From positions 9,038,001 to 9,102,000 of the forward strand of contig JAIVEN010000014.1 in assembly GCA_026686845.1 (NCBI GenBank): a stretch of DNA of 64,000 nt, in the 5' to 3' direction. The stretch comes from Adenanthera pavonina. Its lineage: Eukaryota; Streptophyta; Magnoliopsida; Fabales; Fabaceae. The notes under the pieces were generated by a model that saw only the letters and a list, made by a program, of their open reading frames with translations, was not told where the DNA came from and ran no database searches. Position 1 is the stretch's first letter, and each line of letters opens with the position of its first letter. A program made the position numbers and the translations under genes. Shown one piece after another: positions 47,833 to 59,146 of the stretch.

Positions 47833-47978
47833 TTATAATTATATTAATATATATTAATTTTATCTTGATTATTTCATATGAAAAAGAATAAAAACACAAA
47901 TATTAAATTTAAAATAATAAGTAATAATAAAATTGAAGAAAAATTTAAAAAGAAAAAGATAAAAAGCGAATACATAAT

Positions 47979-48272
47979 AATACTTCCTTTATTCCTTAAT
48001 ATAAAAGACATTTTGGGGGACATTTTTTTGTTCAAAAATATAAAGGACAAATACGGGCTGTCTAGTATATGTAATATTTTTTTCAAAAATACCCATAATT
48101 AAATTAATACAACTTATTCTTATTAAGTACATAATGTAAAAGTTATTATTATTAGATGAAAGTATTTTTGGAAACTATTTTACATTTCTGACAAATTTAA
48201 TAATTCTAATTACTTTTCTTGATTTGTGTGATTTTGTTATTTGTCATTTATATTAAGGAATAGAGGTAGTAT
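47979..48272. mobile_element. Stowaway-like MITE with long inverted ends
   Basis: The left 'tacttcctttattccttaat' and the right 'attaaggaatagaggtagta' are near-perfect inverted repeats over about 20 bp. About 290 bp, non-coding. Open frames on both strands here are a by-product of its AT richness. Confidence 0.75.
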
Positions 48273-48620
48273 AATTTAGAAAAAATAACATCTACTTAAA
48301 TGAATGTTTTATAATAATTTGAAAAAATTACTCCCTTTGGTTTGTAGAAAATGTTGTCTTAGGTTTCTCACACAGTCCAAAGAAGTCACAAAATAATTTA
48401 GATTATTGTAAAATTTAATATTATTTTACTAAAATACTCATGACCTAAATTTTTTTCACACATACCAAGAGATAATTAAGAGTATTGATGAGAGATAAAA
48501 TAGTAAAAGAGCAATTTGTACTTTATTAATATTCTAAATTGACAAATATTATGAAAAATCTTAAAAATTATAAAAAGATATTTTTTTAAGAGAGCAATGT
48601 AATAAATTAATAGAGGAGAG
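48273..48620. other. Intergenic, AT-rich
   Basis: It may include a damaged MITE beginning 'actccctttggtt' near 48330. No gene. Confidence 0.4.
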
Positions 48621-48711
48621 TGTAACATCCAACCGCTATTCAAGATTGACGACTGTCCCTACAAACCACCACAAACCATTTCGATGTGCTTTATCCTCAC
48701 TCACACACCTC

Positions 48712-48800
48712 CTTCCCAGGATGTCACCTATCCCAGAATTGCTCCAAGTTAAGCATGTTTAACTAGGAAGTTCTTAATGGATAGGCTACCGAAAAAGTAG
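48712..48800 (-). repeat. 5S-rRNA-derived segment in left Cassandra LTR
   Basis: Shares 'aagttaagcatg' and 'gtcacctatccc' (minus-strand 5S box C region) with the right LTR and with plant 5S rRNA. It has more changes than the right copy. It is not a functional 5S gene. Confidence 0.75.
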
Positions 48801-49199
48801 ATACACCTTATTGGTATAGGTAGTACCTATCAATTCCTTTAAACTATCATTAACCATATAGTCCTATACCTATACAGTCTCTGGATCACTCTCGTTCCAG
48901 TATGCATTCGATTCATTCATATGCCCCTCTTGCTTAGAAGCCTGCCAGGAACCTCTCCTTGTTCATGTCTCATCTTATCTCACACCCCCTTTCTTACACC
49001 GGTGATCACTCCCCGCTCTCATCAGCTCCCGGATGTCACATGCTCACCAGCTTCCGTGTGGTTCATCCTCGAACCATACCATACTAAGAGAGGCTAGGCT
49101 CTGATACCAAATGTAACATCCGACCGCTATTCGGGATTGACGACTGTCCCCACAAACCAACACAAGCTATTTTGGTGTGTTTTGCCCTCACTCACACAC

Positions 49200-49300
49200 C
49201 TCATTCCTAAGAGGTCACCCATCCCAGAATTGCTCCAAGTTAAGCATGCTTAACTGAAGAGTTCTTAAGGGATAAGCTACCGAAAAGGTAGGTGCACCTT
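49200..49300 (-). repeat. 5S-rRNA-derived segment in right Cassandra LTR
   Basis: The minus strand reads GGATGGGTGACCTCTTAGGAA and AGTTAAGCATGCTTA, close to the plant 5S rRNA core. In Cassandra such domains carry the RNA polymerase III internal promoter. Confidence 0.78.
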
Positions 49301-49536
49301 ATTGGTATAAATAGTACCTATCAATTCCTTTAAACTATCATTAACCGTATAGTCCCATACCTATACAGTCTCTGGATCCCTCTCATTCCAGTATGCATTC
49401 GATTCATTCATATGCCCCTCCTGCTTAGAAGCTTACTAAGAGCCGCTCCTTATCCGTGCCTCATCACTTTTTATCTCACACTCCCTTTCTTGCATTAGTT
49501 ATCACTCCTCACCCTCATTAGTGCCCGAATGTCACA

Positions 49537-51142
49537 CCATCCTCTTTCAGAGAACTATCAGAACTGTAGGGCTCATCAATCTTTCTTATCATCTCATACT
49601 CTTTATAGATCTACTGTAACCTTACAACTGGTCTACTGTGACCATGAGATCTAATGTGATCTCTGAGACATACTAAGATCCTCTGTGATCCTACATCAAA
49701 CCTTTACTAATAGGATCTAACTGCGATCTAACTCTGAAAAGATTCAAACCTAAGGAAAATGCACTTTGCAAAATATCCTCAACTAATCCAACAACTATCA
49801 TAAGCTATCCTTCAGACTAATCTCATATGCCACTGAAATAATCTTAAGCCAGATTTCTCAAAGAAAATATATCTTATATTCAAGGGGAAAACTCTAACTA
49901 AGAGGATCACTTTCCCCTCTCATTGCAAAGATTTGCTCAGATCTTTACTCTAATACAAAAAATGTAACACATTAGCTTACTAGGCTTTTAATCATACTTT
50001 ATATGTCTTTGCAGAAAGAATTAAAAATCTAGAACAATTAAACTTTTAAAATTTTCCAAATTGGGTTCCTCAAAAGATAATAGCTTAACTAAAAGTTTAC
50101 TTTAATTAATAATAATCAAGCCAATCATACTGTAATTATCTTACTATTGTTCCAGAACATTTAAAGTAAAGCTAACAAGTATCTATGATAGAAATCATAA
50201 CTAAAACATACCACCATAATTTAATATATTTATTCTAATATAAAATAATATCTTCTAGTTTGCTTCCTATTAGTTAACCACCTCCTTGTCTTTACCTTTA
50301 CTTGTACTTGTGCTTGGCCCTAACATTATTAGTCATTAGGTGTGAGATTTGGGGAAATTTCAGTAGCATATATATCCATTCATATAAATTATACTCATAA
50401 TCAGGTAGTTATGTAAACAACCAAATAACTCATATTTCATGCATCTATAAAAATTTCAGTAAAGTCTTCTCTTAATACTGGACATCCATAGTATTTCAAA
50501 ACATTTATATTGAAACAACTCATCCAATAGTATCACATAATATCCATAATTAATTCACAGAAAATGCATAAAATAAATAATATACTACCTCAATTGAAAA
50601 ATATCCTGAGCTAAGCAGCTTGTCTTCCTTCTTGAATTTTTTTTTCAGTATCTTACTTGAAACTAGCCTTCCTTCCTTTTCCATTTCTTTCAGTCACACT
50701 CTCTTTCTCTCCCTCAGCTCTCTCTTTATCTCACTTACTTCCAACTCTCACTCTCAACTGGTGATGTGCTAAAATGAAGAAATGGGAGGGGTATTTATAG
50801 TGTTGATGTCTTAGCCAGCAAGTGACATCAATTCATTATGTACCTTCATTCAATGTATAGTCATCATAATTCAATGTAACTTATTGAAACCAAAATTTAT
50901 TGTATACCTTCATTCAATGTATACTCATCAGAATTCAATGTAACTTATTGAAACCACAATTCATTGTATACTTTCATTCAGTGTATACTCATCAGAATTC
51001 AATATAACTTATTGAAATTACAATTCATTGTATACCTTTATTCAGTGTATGTTCATCATAATTTAATGTATCTTTTCATTCCTCATATTCTAAACATAAA
51101 CCACATTAAAAATCATATATAGAAATTTATGGATGTTACATA
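49537..51142 (-). repeat. LTR-like block with TATA box and 64-bp tandem repeats
   Basis: On the minus strand this begins TGTAACATCC (51142-51133), the same 10-mer that terminates the Cassandra LTRs on the + strand. It then has four 64-bp tandem units (51076-50832), then CTATAAATACCCC near 50800, then a leader-like pyrimidine and purine stretch. This order looks like U3 repeats, TATA and R of an LTR. No coding partner is found and the inner end is unknown. It could be a larger non-autonomous LTR that Cassandra entered or borders. Confidence 0.4.
50832..51076. repeat. 64-bp tandem repeat, about 3.8 copies
   Basis: Units start at 50832, 50896, 50960 and 51024. Each carries 'ttcattgtatacc', 'ttcattcaatgtatactcat', 'aattcaatgtaacttattga'. 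The period is exactly 64 and copies differ by a few substitutions. Confidence 0.92.
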
Positions 51143-52517
51143 CATGAAATGTATTTGCTAATAGGATTTTATAATCTCACCATCCCAAACACTAACATGA
51201 TAGCACCAAGCCATGACAAGGATCAAAGGAAAGCAAAAGGCAAGGAAGAGGATTGTGATGATTAAAGTGTTATTGGAAATTATGAAATGTTATTTTGTGT
51301 TATTATGCAAAATTTTGTATGAACTTTTAAATCTCTACCTTTATGTAATCATGTTCCCTTAAGCTTCTTATGATGTTAGGTATGGATTATAAACAAGTTG
51401 TGGTAATGTAATTATGTTATGAGTTGGTTTTGGCAAGTAATATCCAAAACTGTCCATTTTGACAAGTTGAGGTTAAAACAGGGGAACTCTATTCAAAACA
51501 TGGCATAATGTATGAGTGATTTATATACCTAGAAAGTAAATAGAAAGAGCTTTCCAAGAAGCCAAAAAAGATTTGAATTGGTTAAGTGTAGAAAGAGTTA
51601 TAAATTTTCAAAGGTAAGATCAATAATCTAGAAAGTTACAAAAATTATCAAATGAACAATGAATTTTGACCTAAATACTATACAAATTGGCATGTTTAAA
51701 ACTTTGTTTCATATTTTTTCCAAGCATAGAATGTTTTAAGCTATTTTCAAAGACCTGAATCACTTTCATACTATTTTTTTAAAATTAATTATAATTTTTC
51801 AAAGTTCAGTCTGAAAAATAGGGTGACCAAATAAAGAGTAACAAAAAAATTTTAATTTTTCTATTTTGGTCCTTTAAGTGATTCAATTAGATACTAAATG
51901 AGATCTAATTCATGGAAAATGAGGGATAAAGTTAAAGTGTTACAAAACTAGCATGTTGTGTTTGGCTAACTAAAGCCTTTCAATTATGGTTGATTGGTTC
52001 TATGTTTTTAGGATTTTGAGTGATCTTTCTTCTAGTAACACAGCCCCTGTAGCTCAGCCTTATTGAAGCAAGCAAGGTTAGAGAGATCATATTTCAATGC
52101 CAAGGTGAGTTGATTTCTTATTTCAATTGACTATAATTTCTTCTACTAATTCTTGTTTGAAGTTAGCAATATTTTGAATCATTAAGCTTCTTTTACATCT
52201 TCACCTATTCTTGCTATATTGAGTTTCATGGATTATATTCCCTTATTCAACATTATATTGCTTGTTCTTTATTTTAATTTTCTTTGGTTGCTCAACATTA
52301 TATATATATATTGAGATCAAAGTAGAAATGATAGCACACTAAAATGCGCGCTATTATTATTTAAAGTTTTGTGATCAAAACAAGAAAGAGCATACCATCT
52401 AGATTGCTATGATTATGATGTAGTAAAAGAGTTGAGTAGTTGCTAAAATCTTCTCAAATATGTAGATATGTAAGAGCAAGGTGAAGAAAACTATATTGTT
52501 GCACAAAGTAATGTTGG
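51143..52517. other. Intergenic, possible old gypsy LTR piece
   Basis: Features such as 'atctcaccatcccaaac', 'gcaaaaggcaaggaag' and the purine-rich 'gcaagcaaggttagag' recall the middle of chromovirus LTRs. No matching partner is in the window. No gene. Confidence 0.3.
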
Positions 52518-53559
52518 AGTCACTACTACAGAATTGGGCTTTAAGAACGCACATTCTGAAATGTTTATTGAAAAAACATGCTCGAAAAAGATTTTAGGAA
52601 CGTGTTTTTTAAAATTGTGGCAGAAAGTTGACCTTCGAGAACGTGTCTATAAAATAGCGTTTCGATTGATCTCAACTAAACATTCCCAGTTCGTTTTTGT
52701 TTTTTAAATTCCTAACACAAACACTAAAGGGCTTTGAATCTAGGTTAGAACTCCACCTATCGACCCTCCTACTCTCAGCTCTCTTTTTTCCCTCTCTTAC
52801 CCTTCACCATCAACATCGCCCGCAACAAGTTCTCCATCCAAGGTTCAGCCCCATCCCCTTCTACATGTCATGAGTTCAGCTTCATGATTTCAACCCTATC
52901 TTCTTTTCAGCCTCCTCTACTAGCACAGCTTCACCAGACTCCATCAGCCAACGACGCAAGTCCCTTCCACCACCAGCAAAACCCTATCTGAGGCAGTTCC
53001 CATCTTTGCAGCAAAATAGAGCAACATTTCTTTTATCAACTAAGTATGTTTCCATCTTATGTGAGTTCAAGTTCTCCTCCCTTCTTGCAATATTCTGGAA
53101 GTAAGAAATAGTAAGTTTATTTTGTGTTAGAAATAGTTATGGAATTGGTTTGAAAAGCTATTTTTTCCTTCTTGCCTTGGATAGTTAAGTGGGTGAGGGC
53201 TTAATAGATTTAGCCATGAGAACAAAAGGAAAGAGTCGAAGTGCATTTTGTTCTAAGAGATCAATTACGCAAGGGATGGATCAAGTTATGCTTATTTGAG
53301 TATAACTTCTTTTCTAGTGAAATGTTTAGAGTATAATTTGCTTCTTGGTGTAGGCACCCATTTGTATATACTGATTTGAAATAAAAGAATATCATGACAG
53401 AAAAAAGATAATATATATTTTCTCATAATAAATTAATTATTGCAGCAAGCTCTATGGTTGATGAAAAGCATTATATATGGCATTTTTTGACATCATCAAT
53501 TATTCTAATATGTCTCCGCAAAACATTATAGTCATTGTACAAAAGATGAATATCTCAGT

Positions 53560-54251
53560 TTGATAAAAGAAGAAATGATAGGATCATGTGGTGAGATAAG
53601 TTTATTATTCCTTATTCTTGTATGTGGAAGAATTTTGAGAGGCTGGCATCAAGGAGGTATGAATTGGGCTAACCTTCCTAATATTTCTAAGTGGCTTGAG
53701 CAGGATGGAAGTCACTATATAAAGTTCCTTCAACTAATATCATGTGTCCTAATTACCTGTTTAGGCCTTTTTGCCTTATATTTAATTAGATATAAAACAA
53801 AAGTTATTTTGATGGTTGGATTCAGCTTTGCATTATTGGACACTTTAGCATTTTGACATATTATTAAGCATCAAGACTTGTTTGCCTCATCTAGTAACAA
53901 TGCTACCTTATCTGTAGAAATGATCTATGTTATTTTGGGAATCACTATTATTGTAGTTGTTGTGGCTTTGCCATGGATTATGCCTATGCAAAGTCCTGAA
54001 ATGTGCTCACGATAGATCTCCTATAAGTCAAAAGAACTTCCTGTTGAAATTCAGAATTTGACTCCAATTTTGGAATTTAAATATACTTTGTATGTGATAG
54101 GGTGTCTGTGTATGTAAACTTTTGGTGTCTACTGCAGTTGTTGCTGCAACAACCTATTAATGCAATGCCTGTGTTGTTGCTCTTTGTACAAGTCCTGGCT
54201 AGCATGCTAATATTTTTTTCTAGTGAATTGCACCGTAAGCAAAGGGTTGAG
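53560..54251 (+). pseudogene. Captured fragment of GPI ethanolamine phosphate transferase 2 (PIGG/GPI7-like)
   Basis: Frame one (53560-54015) carries GRILRGWHQGGMNWANLP, ISKWLEQDG, then hydrophobic helices and ALPWIMPMQSPE. It is broken by TGA at 53854-53856 and TAG at 54013-54015. A second exon in another frame (about 54102-54251) reads LLQQPINAMPVLLLFVQVLAS and ends at a GT donor. These blocks belong to the membrane-spanning C-terminal half of plant PIGG/GPI7 enzymes, which add ethanolamine phosphate to GPI anchors in the ER. The catalytic N-terminal domain is absent. Identification rests on remembered family sequence and needs a search. Confidence 0.72.
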
Positions 54252-55026
54252 GTTAGTTGCAAGATCATCTTATTTATAAAGTTCCTTTTTTCTCTTATAT
54301 ATTGAATTCAAAATTAGTTATGGGCTTGGGCTTGGCCCAATCAATGATAGTAACCTTGCCAACAATGTTGGACTAGAGTTTCAAGATTTGGCCTTTGCTA
54401 CTACATTTATTAGTATGGTGTTCATTATCACAATCACAATGGTGATATTTAAGAGTATGTTGTCTTGAACTTAAAATTAAAGCCTAGATAAAATCGTAGG
54501 CAAATTCACCCATATATTAGTAACTCTGGCAATTTTAATTTATATACATCAGGTTCTGCTTAATCAACATTAACAATTTCTAATTTAAAAAAAGATCAAT
54601 ATTGTCAGGTATGTTGACGTCAAAAATTTTTATTTCATACTAGTCTCCTTTGATTTATTTTCTAGAAGGATCAAAATCTTTATAAAATTTTGCACATCAT
54701 TAATTGTTTGCATGGCCTAGTGTATTTACAAGGATGGACCGATAGGGAACACAAGTTTTTTCTGGTATAGAGATCTAGGCAATACAGGGAGCACAACTGA
54801 AATGGTTACTTATCTTGCCTTAAGGCATAGGAGTTCTAATGCCTAATGGGTTCAGAATTGCCTAGTACTAAGATTAATATGTTTTTAATATTAGCAAATT
54901 GTAATTTGATAACACCACCAATGCTTCTTTCTACACTCACATTTTCTATTGATACATAATGAGTATTTTGTGATTTCAACATGCAAATCAGGTATTGAAC
55001 GCTGATGTCTTGCATTTTGTTGTCAG

Positions 55027-55119
55027 ATTATGGCACTATGCTATCTGTGATCGGCAGACCATTTCGCTCTTGGGAACAACAATACAGTAGCTACCATTGA
55101 TGTTGTTGGCGCTTTTATT
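55027..55119 (+). pseudogene. Captured PIGG-like exon
   Basis: The exon is flanked by a CAG acceptor and a GT donor. It reads DHFALGNNNTVATIDVVGAFI after an in-frame TGA. The GN(S/N)NTxATID block is a PIGG/GPI7 family marker and follows the previous fragment in the right order, so genomic DNA with introns was captured rather than cDNA. Confidence 0.7.
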
Positions 55120-55419
55120 GTAACTAACCTTTTATTCTTTGCTTTATTAATTTGTACGTATATATATGCTTTATTTTTTTCTTATTTATCTATATTTTCT
55201 TGTGTCATTATATTTTAATTAGCTTTTTGTACTAATTTTTTTATTCTTGTTAGAGCATTGAATACTTTTCAAGGAAACCAATGATTGTGGATACAAACTG
55301 AAGGGAAAAGATCCTACAAATGGACAAAAATATGAGTATTGATATATTTAAATTTAAGCAATTATTGTGAATATTTTCGTTGCATGCATAAATTGATGTG
55401 ATCTTTATTGTCTTTTTAG

Positions 55420-55495
55420 TGCCCATACCAACCAAATGGAATTTATTGTGGATATTATGTTATGAAAAAGTTCATGAGGGATGTAATTACACAAG
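55420..55495 (+). pseudogene. Ulp1/C48 cysteine-protease-like exon fragment
   Basis: After a TAG acceptor it reads CPYQPNGIYCGYYVMKKFMRD and ends at a GT donor. The Q-x5-CGYYVM pattern is the oxyanion Gln and catalytic Cys block of Ulp1 (SUMO protease) family proteins, which are often carried by plant CACTA and Mutator elements. The His/Asp part was not found, so this is a remnant. Confidence 0.7.
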
Positions 55496-56269
55496 GTCAA
55501 TCTACAATCCTTGACACTATATATACTTCAGTTCTATTTTATATTACATAGTTTATTAAATTATACCAAACTTATTTAACTTGTTGCATATGATATTTCA
55601 TTTTGTAGTACTTTTGAACTCATATGATGCTTCCTAGTCCAAAGAAGACATAAAGAAGTCATAGGAGAATAAGCAAAGTATGTGTTAAAAGAATGTAATT
55701 TATAGATTGATTATAATATTTGAGATATTTTTAGAGATATTTTATGGTGACAATTTTATTTGTTAGACGTTTATAAGTTGATATTGATAAATTTGTAATG
55801 GATATGAAATTTTTTTACTACAATGTGTACGCTTCAATTTCTATACATATATAATGAAATTCTATGAATGGGTGGATTATTATTTATTTTTTTATTGTTA
55901 AATTGTTGAAATAGATGAAATAGAGACAGCAAGAAAAATGAAATTTTATATATTAAAAAAATTCAGTTTCGGAAACGCTTCAGTCTAAGAACGTGCCTGA
56001 AGACTAACTTTTGGGCACGCTTGTAGTTTAGAAACGTTCCAGAAAACAAACGGAACCTTTCACACTTAAAAAGTATGCCACAACATTAGTATTCAAGAAC
56101 GTTTTCTAGTTGGAAATGTGTCTGAAGACCAATCTTCAAGAACAATTCTATTAAAAAATAAAGTGTTCCTGAATTCTTCCGAAACGGTCACATATAGAAC
56201 ACTTAAAAAACGTTCCGAAAGCCGAAAATTAAACTTCCCATAAGCCCATTCAATTTTGTAGTAGTGAGT

Positions 56270-56925
56270 TCACCAAACAACACAATCATTTATGTGAGAT
56301 ACTAGGATTGACTAGCTAGTGAAGGTCATCCACTTAGTGATAAGAGAAATTGTGATTCTTTTCTTAATGGTGACATTGATATAGACAATTATTTTGCTCT
56401 TGTCTTGGTCTTTTTTGGGTTTTATATATATTCTTTCTTAGCTATTGTCTATATGTCAATGATGGAGAAAGAATATTATCTCATTTATACTGAAGACAAG
56501 TTATATATGTAATACCAAGTTCTTATTTCTTGGAAGATTCCTTTTTTCTTGTTGTAGCAAACTAGAAATTCTGCAATAGCATTTAAAGCTATCTAATGCA
56601 AAAGGCTCCTTGTAGTTACGTGGGTTTTTTTTTTTAAAAAAATCAAATTTATGTCTATTTTTTGGAAAACATGCATAAAAGACCTAGCCTTTTATGGCTG
56701 TTTTTCAAAAAACAAACAAAAAAAACTTAGCCTTTTATGCCTGTTTATTAACAGAATAAAAATTTGCACTTTTTATGTCTCTGGTTTCTATGTCTCTTAA
56801 AAAACAGACATAAAAAAATCAAAATAATAGACATAAAAGGGGTTATTTTGTTGTAATTCCACAGATTGAATTTTCAGTTTATCCTCCATGGATAATTCTT
56901 CTTCTTTTATTCTTCATTGTAAGGA
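56270..56925. other. Intergenic with inverted 'cttttatgtctgttt' repeats
   Basis: Between about 56635 and 56850 the motif 'gccttttatg(c/g)ctgttt' occurs twice and its inverse 'acataaaa(a/g)g' several times. This suggests a terminal piece of another DNA transposon. No gene. Confidence 0.4.
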
Positions 56926-57017
56926 TGTTTGCTGTTTCTTTTAAGCCTTTCTCTATCATAGATAGTCTCAAAGCTGTCTCTTACTTGCTAAGCCACTTGG
57001 GTCATAGCAAAGCCACG
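56926..57017 (+). pseudogene. CYP79 copy G, intron-2/exon-3 shard
   Basis: 56926-56958 resembles the intron-2 block 'gtttgctatttctttta' of copy A. It is fused directly to exon-3 tail sequence (agtctcaaagctgtctctta, 56964 on) coding LVES-like and LLLAKPL. A second deletion then removes the last codons and joins to the 3' flank. Two internal deletions thus leave under 100 bp of the gene. The closest relative is copy D. Confidence 0.75.
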
Positions 57018-57952
57018 ATTTTGGCTATATATATGTATAGTAATCAATATAATGATGATTATATATATAGGAGAATAGCCCAATAATGAGGTCGAATTAA
57101 ATATGTACAAAGTATATGGAGAAATGTTGTTGAATGTAAATGATTAGTTTAGTGCAATTAAGAAATTTAGGAGAATAAGCGTTATTAAGGAATTGAGGAT
57201 ATGCATGTCTGTGTGCGTGTATATATGTCTGGATCATTCAGATAGGAAGAAGAGGAAGGGGCGAGGAAAGAGGGCTGTTAAAGGGAGTGAAAGAGGGCTT
57301 GAGTGAGCCAATTAGAGTGTTCTATTTATTTTGTGTTACTATATTATTTTCGAGGATTTTTTTTTTGTTGCAGTATAAAGAGGCTTCATATTTCATACAT
57401 AATATCAGCTTTCAGTACCTTTTGGACCTTTTGTCTATTGTCTTTTGTCCTTCCGGTAATGGCTTAAATCTTTTCTTTTCTTTTCTTTTTCTATTTTTTT
57501 TTTTTGCCACATGGCTAAATTCTTTTCGAACACTAACAGCAAAGGTCAATATATATAAACTATTTAAAGCAGTCATTATCATTTTGTTAGCATTTAATAC
57601 ATAGACAAATGAAAAGGAAAAAAGAGTATATGAATTTGGAATTAGTAATCCACTAATCCTCCTATATTTTTCTTAATGTATTGAAAATAGTTATAATTAA
57701 ACCAACCAATATATATATTTTATTCAAGGGATATAAACTATCTTATCAACATATTTTTATTGTACCAATATACACACCCTCACCAACTAACCGATAGAGT
57801 TACTGATTCATCACCAAAATGACATGTAACTTATTAAGGCATATGAGTGAATAGTGGATGATAAAATTTATTTATACTTTTAGCTAGGGCTTTGAAATCA
57901 TCATACACAAAAGAAAGTTATTACAGTAAGTCTTTTTATTGAACTTCGAAAT

Positions 57953-57979
57953 ATGTGTGTGTGTGTGTGTGTGTGTGTG
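57953..57979. repeat. (GT)n microsatellite
   Basis: About thirteen GT units. Confidence 0.9.
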
Positions 57980-58203
57980 GATTTGATATTATATCTTAAT
58001 TATACAATGAAACTTTTTCTCACCCTTACTCACAAACTGGCCAATAAGAAGAAATATTTAAGAATTAAAAAGTTGCTTATGTCGATATCTTAAAGGATTA
58101 ATTCTGGTAACCAAAAAAAAAATATCTTAAAGGATTTACTTAGATCATAAGATATATATATATATATATATATTGATGAACTTTAAATCATAATTAATAT
58201 TGA

Positions 58204-58441
58204 TTTTTTTTTGTTACAAAGGGAATTAAAACTGGCACCATTCTAATATATAGGTGCATAGTTCAAGGAGGGCAACTCCTATTACATCCTCATAATAAGA
58301 TTGCAAATATCATGAGAGGGATGATCAATCAAGTGTGCATCCAAGAGACAAGTTAATAGCGTGGTTAGCTATGAAGTCAGCACATTTGTTTCCTTCTTAT
58401 GTCTGGCTTAGTTGTACAACTCGATCATGCGAGAGAACATT
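58204..58441 (-). mobile_element. 5'-truncated LINE tail with RNase H remnant
   Basis: On the minus strand, VVQLSQT, a stop, then EGNKCADFIANHAI matches the end of the RNase H domain of plant LINEs. The sequence closes with about nine A residues (T-run 58204-58212 on +). The matching duplicated flank at about 13250 lacks it, giving an approximate empty site. Confidence 0.7.
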
Positions 58442-58634
58442 GTACGGGGAATGAAGTGTGTAAAACGAAATTGAAGATAACGTGGAAAATTCAAACCATA
58501 CGTGTCTCTGAAGGTGAATTGCATCCTCCCAAAAAAATATATCACGTCATCTAATCTTTAAGCATGTTGGGGACCAAATTTAATTCAACTTTTATCAAAG
58601 CATTTATCCAAGTCGTAGATTGTAATTTGGTTCT

Positions 58635-58890
58635 ATCTCTGTTTCTTTTCAAGTGTCTTTTAAAATTTTATAACACAGATTAATAAATATAATTAATATG
58701 TTAGAATTCCTTTTAAATTTGTTAATATGTCCTTACGGAAATAAATAAATAAGAATAATTAATATTATTTTTTACTTTTAAGATAATAGATGAGAGTATA
58801 AGTGGGAAAATAGTAATTAATGTTATCTTAAAATTTTAGAATAATAGATAGGAAGAAACAAAAATTTTCTTAAAATGTAACAAATGAAAA
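58635..58890. mobile_element. Stowaway-like MITE, same family as 43093-43366
   Basis: Shared blocks include 'ttttcttaaaatgtaac', 'aaaatagtaattaat' and 'taaataaat', together with a weak inverted end 'tctctgtttctttt'. The flank of copy D lacks it. Confidence 0.5.
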
Positions 58891-59146
58891 AAAGAGAATA
58901 CACTTAAAAAAAAGGTACAACAATTTTGGAACTGAGGTTGGTGTAAAAATGGTAGGGTTTTCGTCCCTTGAATAAGTAATTGGAGTTTAATTCTCAATTT
59001 TTGCAACTTTTTTGCATGGTAAATCTAGTTAGGAATGATATATTTATTGCCCTCATATCCTCAAAAATATTAGTTTCCGCAAGGTGAAATACTCTTCATC
59101 TACACTAGAAGTATGATTTATAAGGGAAAAAAAACTTAGATACTTA

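Larger units (their letters stand above)
48621..49536 (-). mobile_element. Cassandra-type TRIM retrotransposon with 5S-rRNA-derived LTRs
   Basis: Two LTRs (48621-49040 and 49112-49536; about 420 and 425 bp) start TGTAACATCC and end ATGTCACA on the + strand. Only 71 bp lie between them. On the minus strand, TTGGTATCAGAGCC, the tRNA-Met primer site, follows two bases after the right-hand LTR. Each LTR holds a minus-strand stretch like 5S rRNA, with the control region AGTTAAGCATGCTTA and GGGATGGGTGACCTC. LTRs with a 5S domain and no coding capacity define Cassandra elements. The pair has diverged noticeably and I find no target duplication, so it is old. Confidence 0.82.
52521..56266. mobile_element. 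CACTA (EnSpm) transposon, non-autonomous, carrying host gene fragments
   Basis: It begins CACTACTACAGAATTGGGC and ends with the inverse of CACTACTACAAAATTG. The 3-bp duplication AGT is perfect (52518-52520, 56267-56269), the size made by CACTA transposases. Subterminal 'gaacgtg/aagaacg' motifs recur inside both ends (near 52545-52650 and 55970-56160), as expected for transposase-binding repeats. I find no TNP2-like transposase. The interior holds fragments of a PIGG-like gene and an Ulp1-like exon. It is 3746 bp long. Confidence 0.9.
57018..59146 (+). repeat. Segmental duplication: flank of copy G matches flank of copy D
   Basis: Ordered similarity to 12528-13740. It contains insertions absent from the other copy: a LINE fragment (58204-58441) and a Stowaway-like stretch (about 58635-58890). 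No gene is supported; the frame 57287-57604 is pyrimidine-rich chance sequence. Confidence 0.8.

Noticed and set aside
47874..48102. Lys/Asn/Ile-rich frames on both strands
   Set aside because: They overlap a Stowaway-like MITE and AT-rich DNA; composition explains the open frames.
49200..49300. Functional 5S rRNA gene
   Set aside because: Many mismatches, presence in both LTRs of one element and a tRNA-Met primer site show it is the 5S-derived domain of a Cassandra LTR.
50832..51076. CRISPR-like array (regular repeats)
   Set aside because: The 64-bp units are head-to-tail without unique spacers, and this is plant nuclear DNA.
57287..57604. 105-codon + strand frame with hydrophobic stretches
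   Set aside because: It lies in the non-coding duplicated flank; the counterpart near 12780-13080 has no matching frame.
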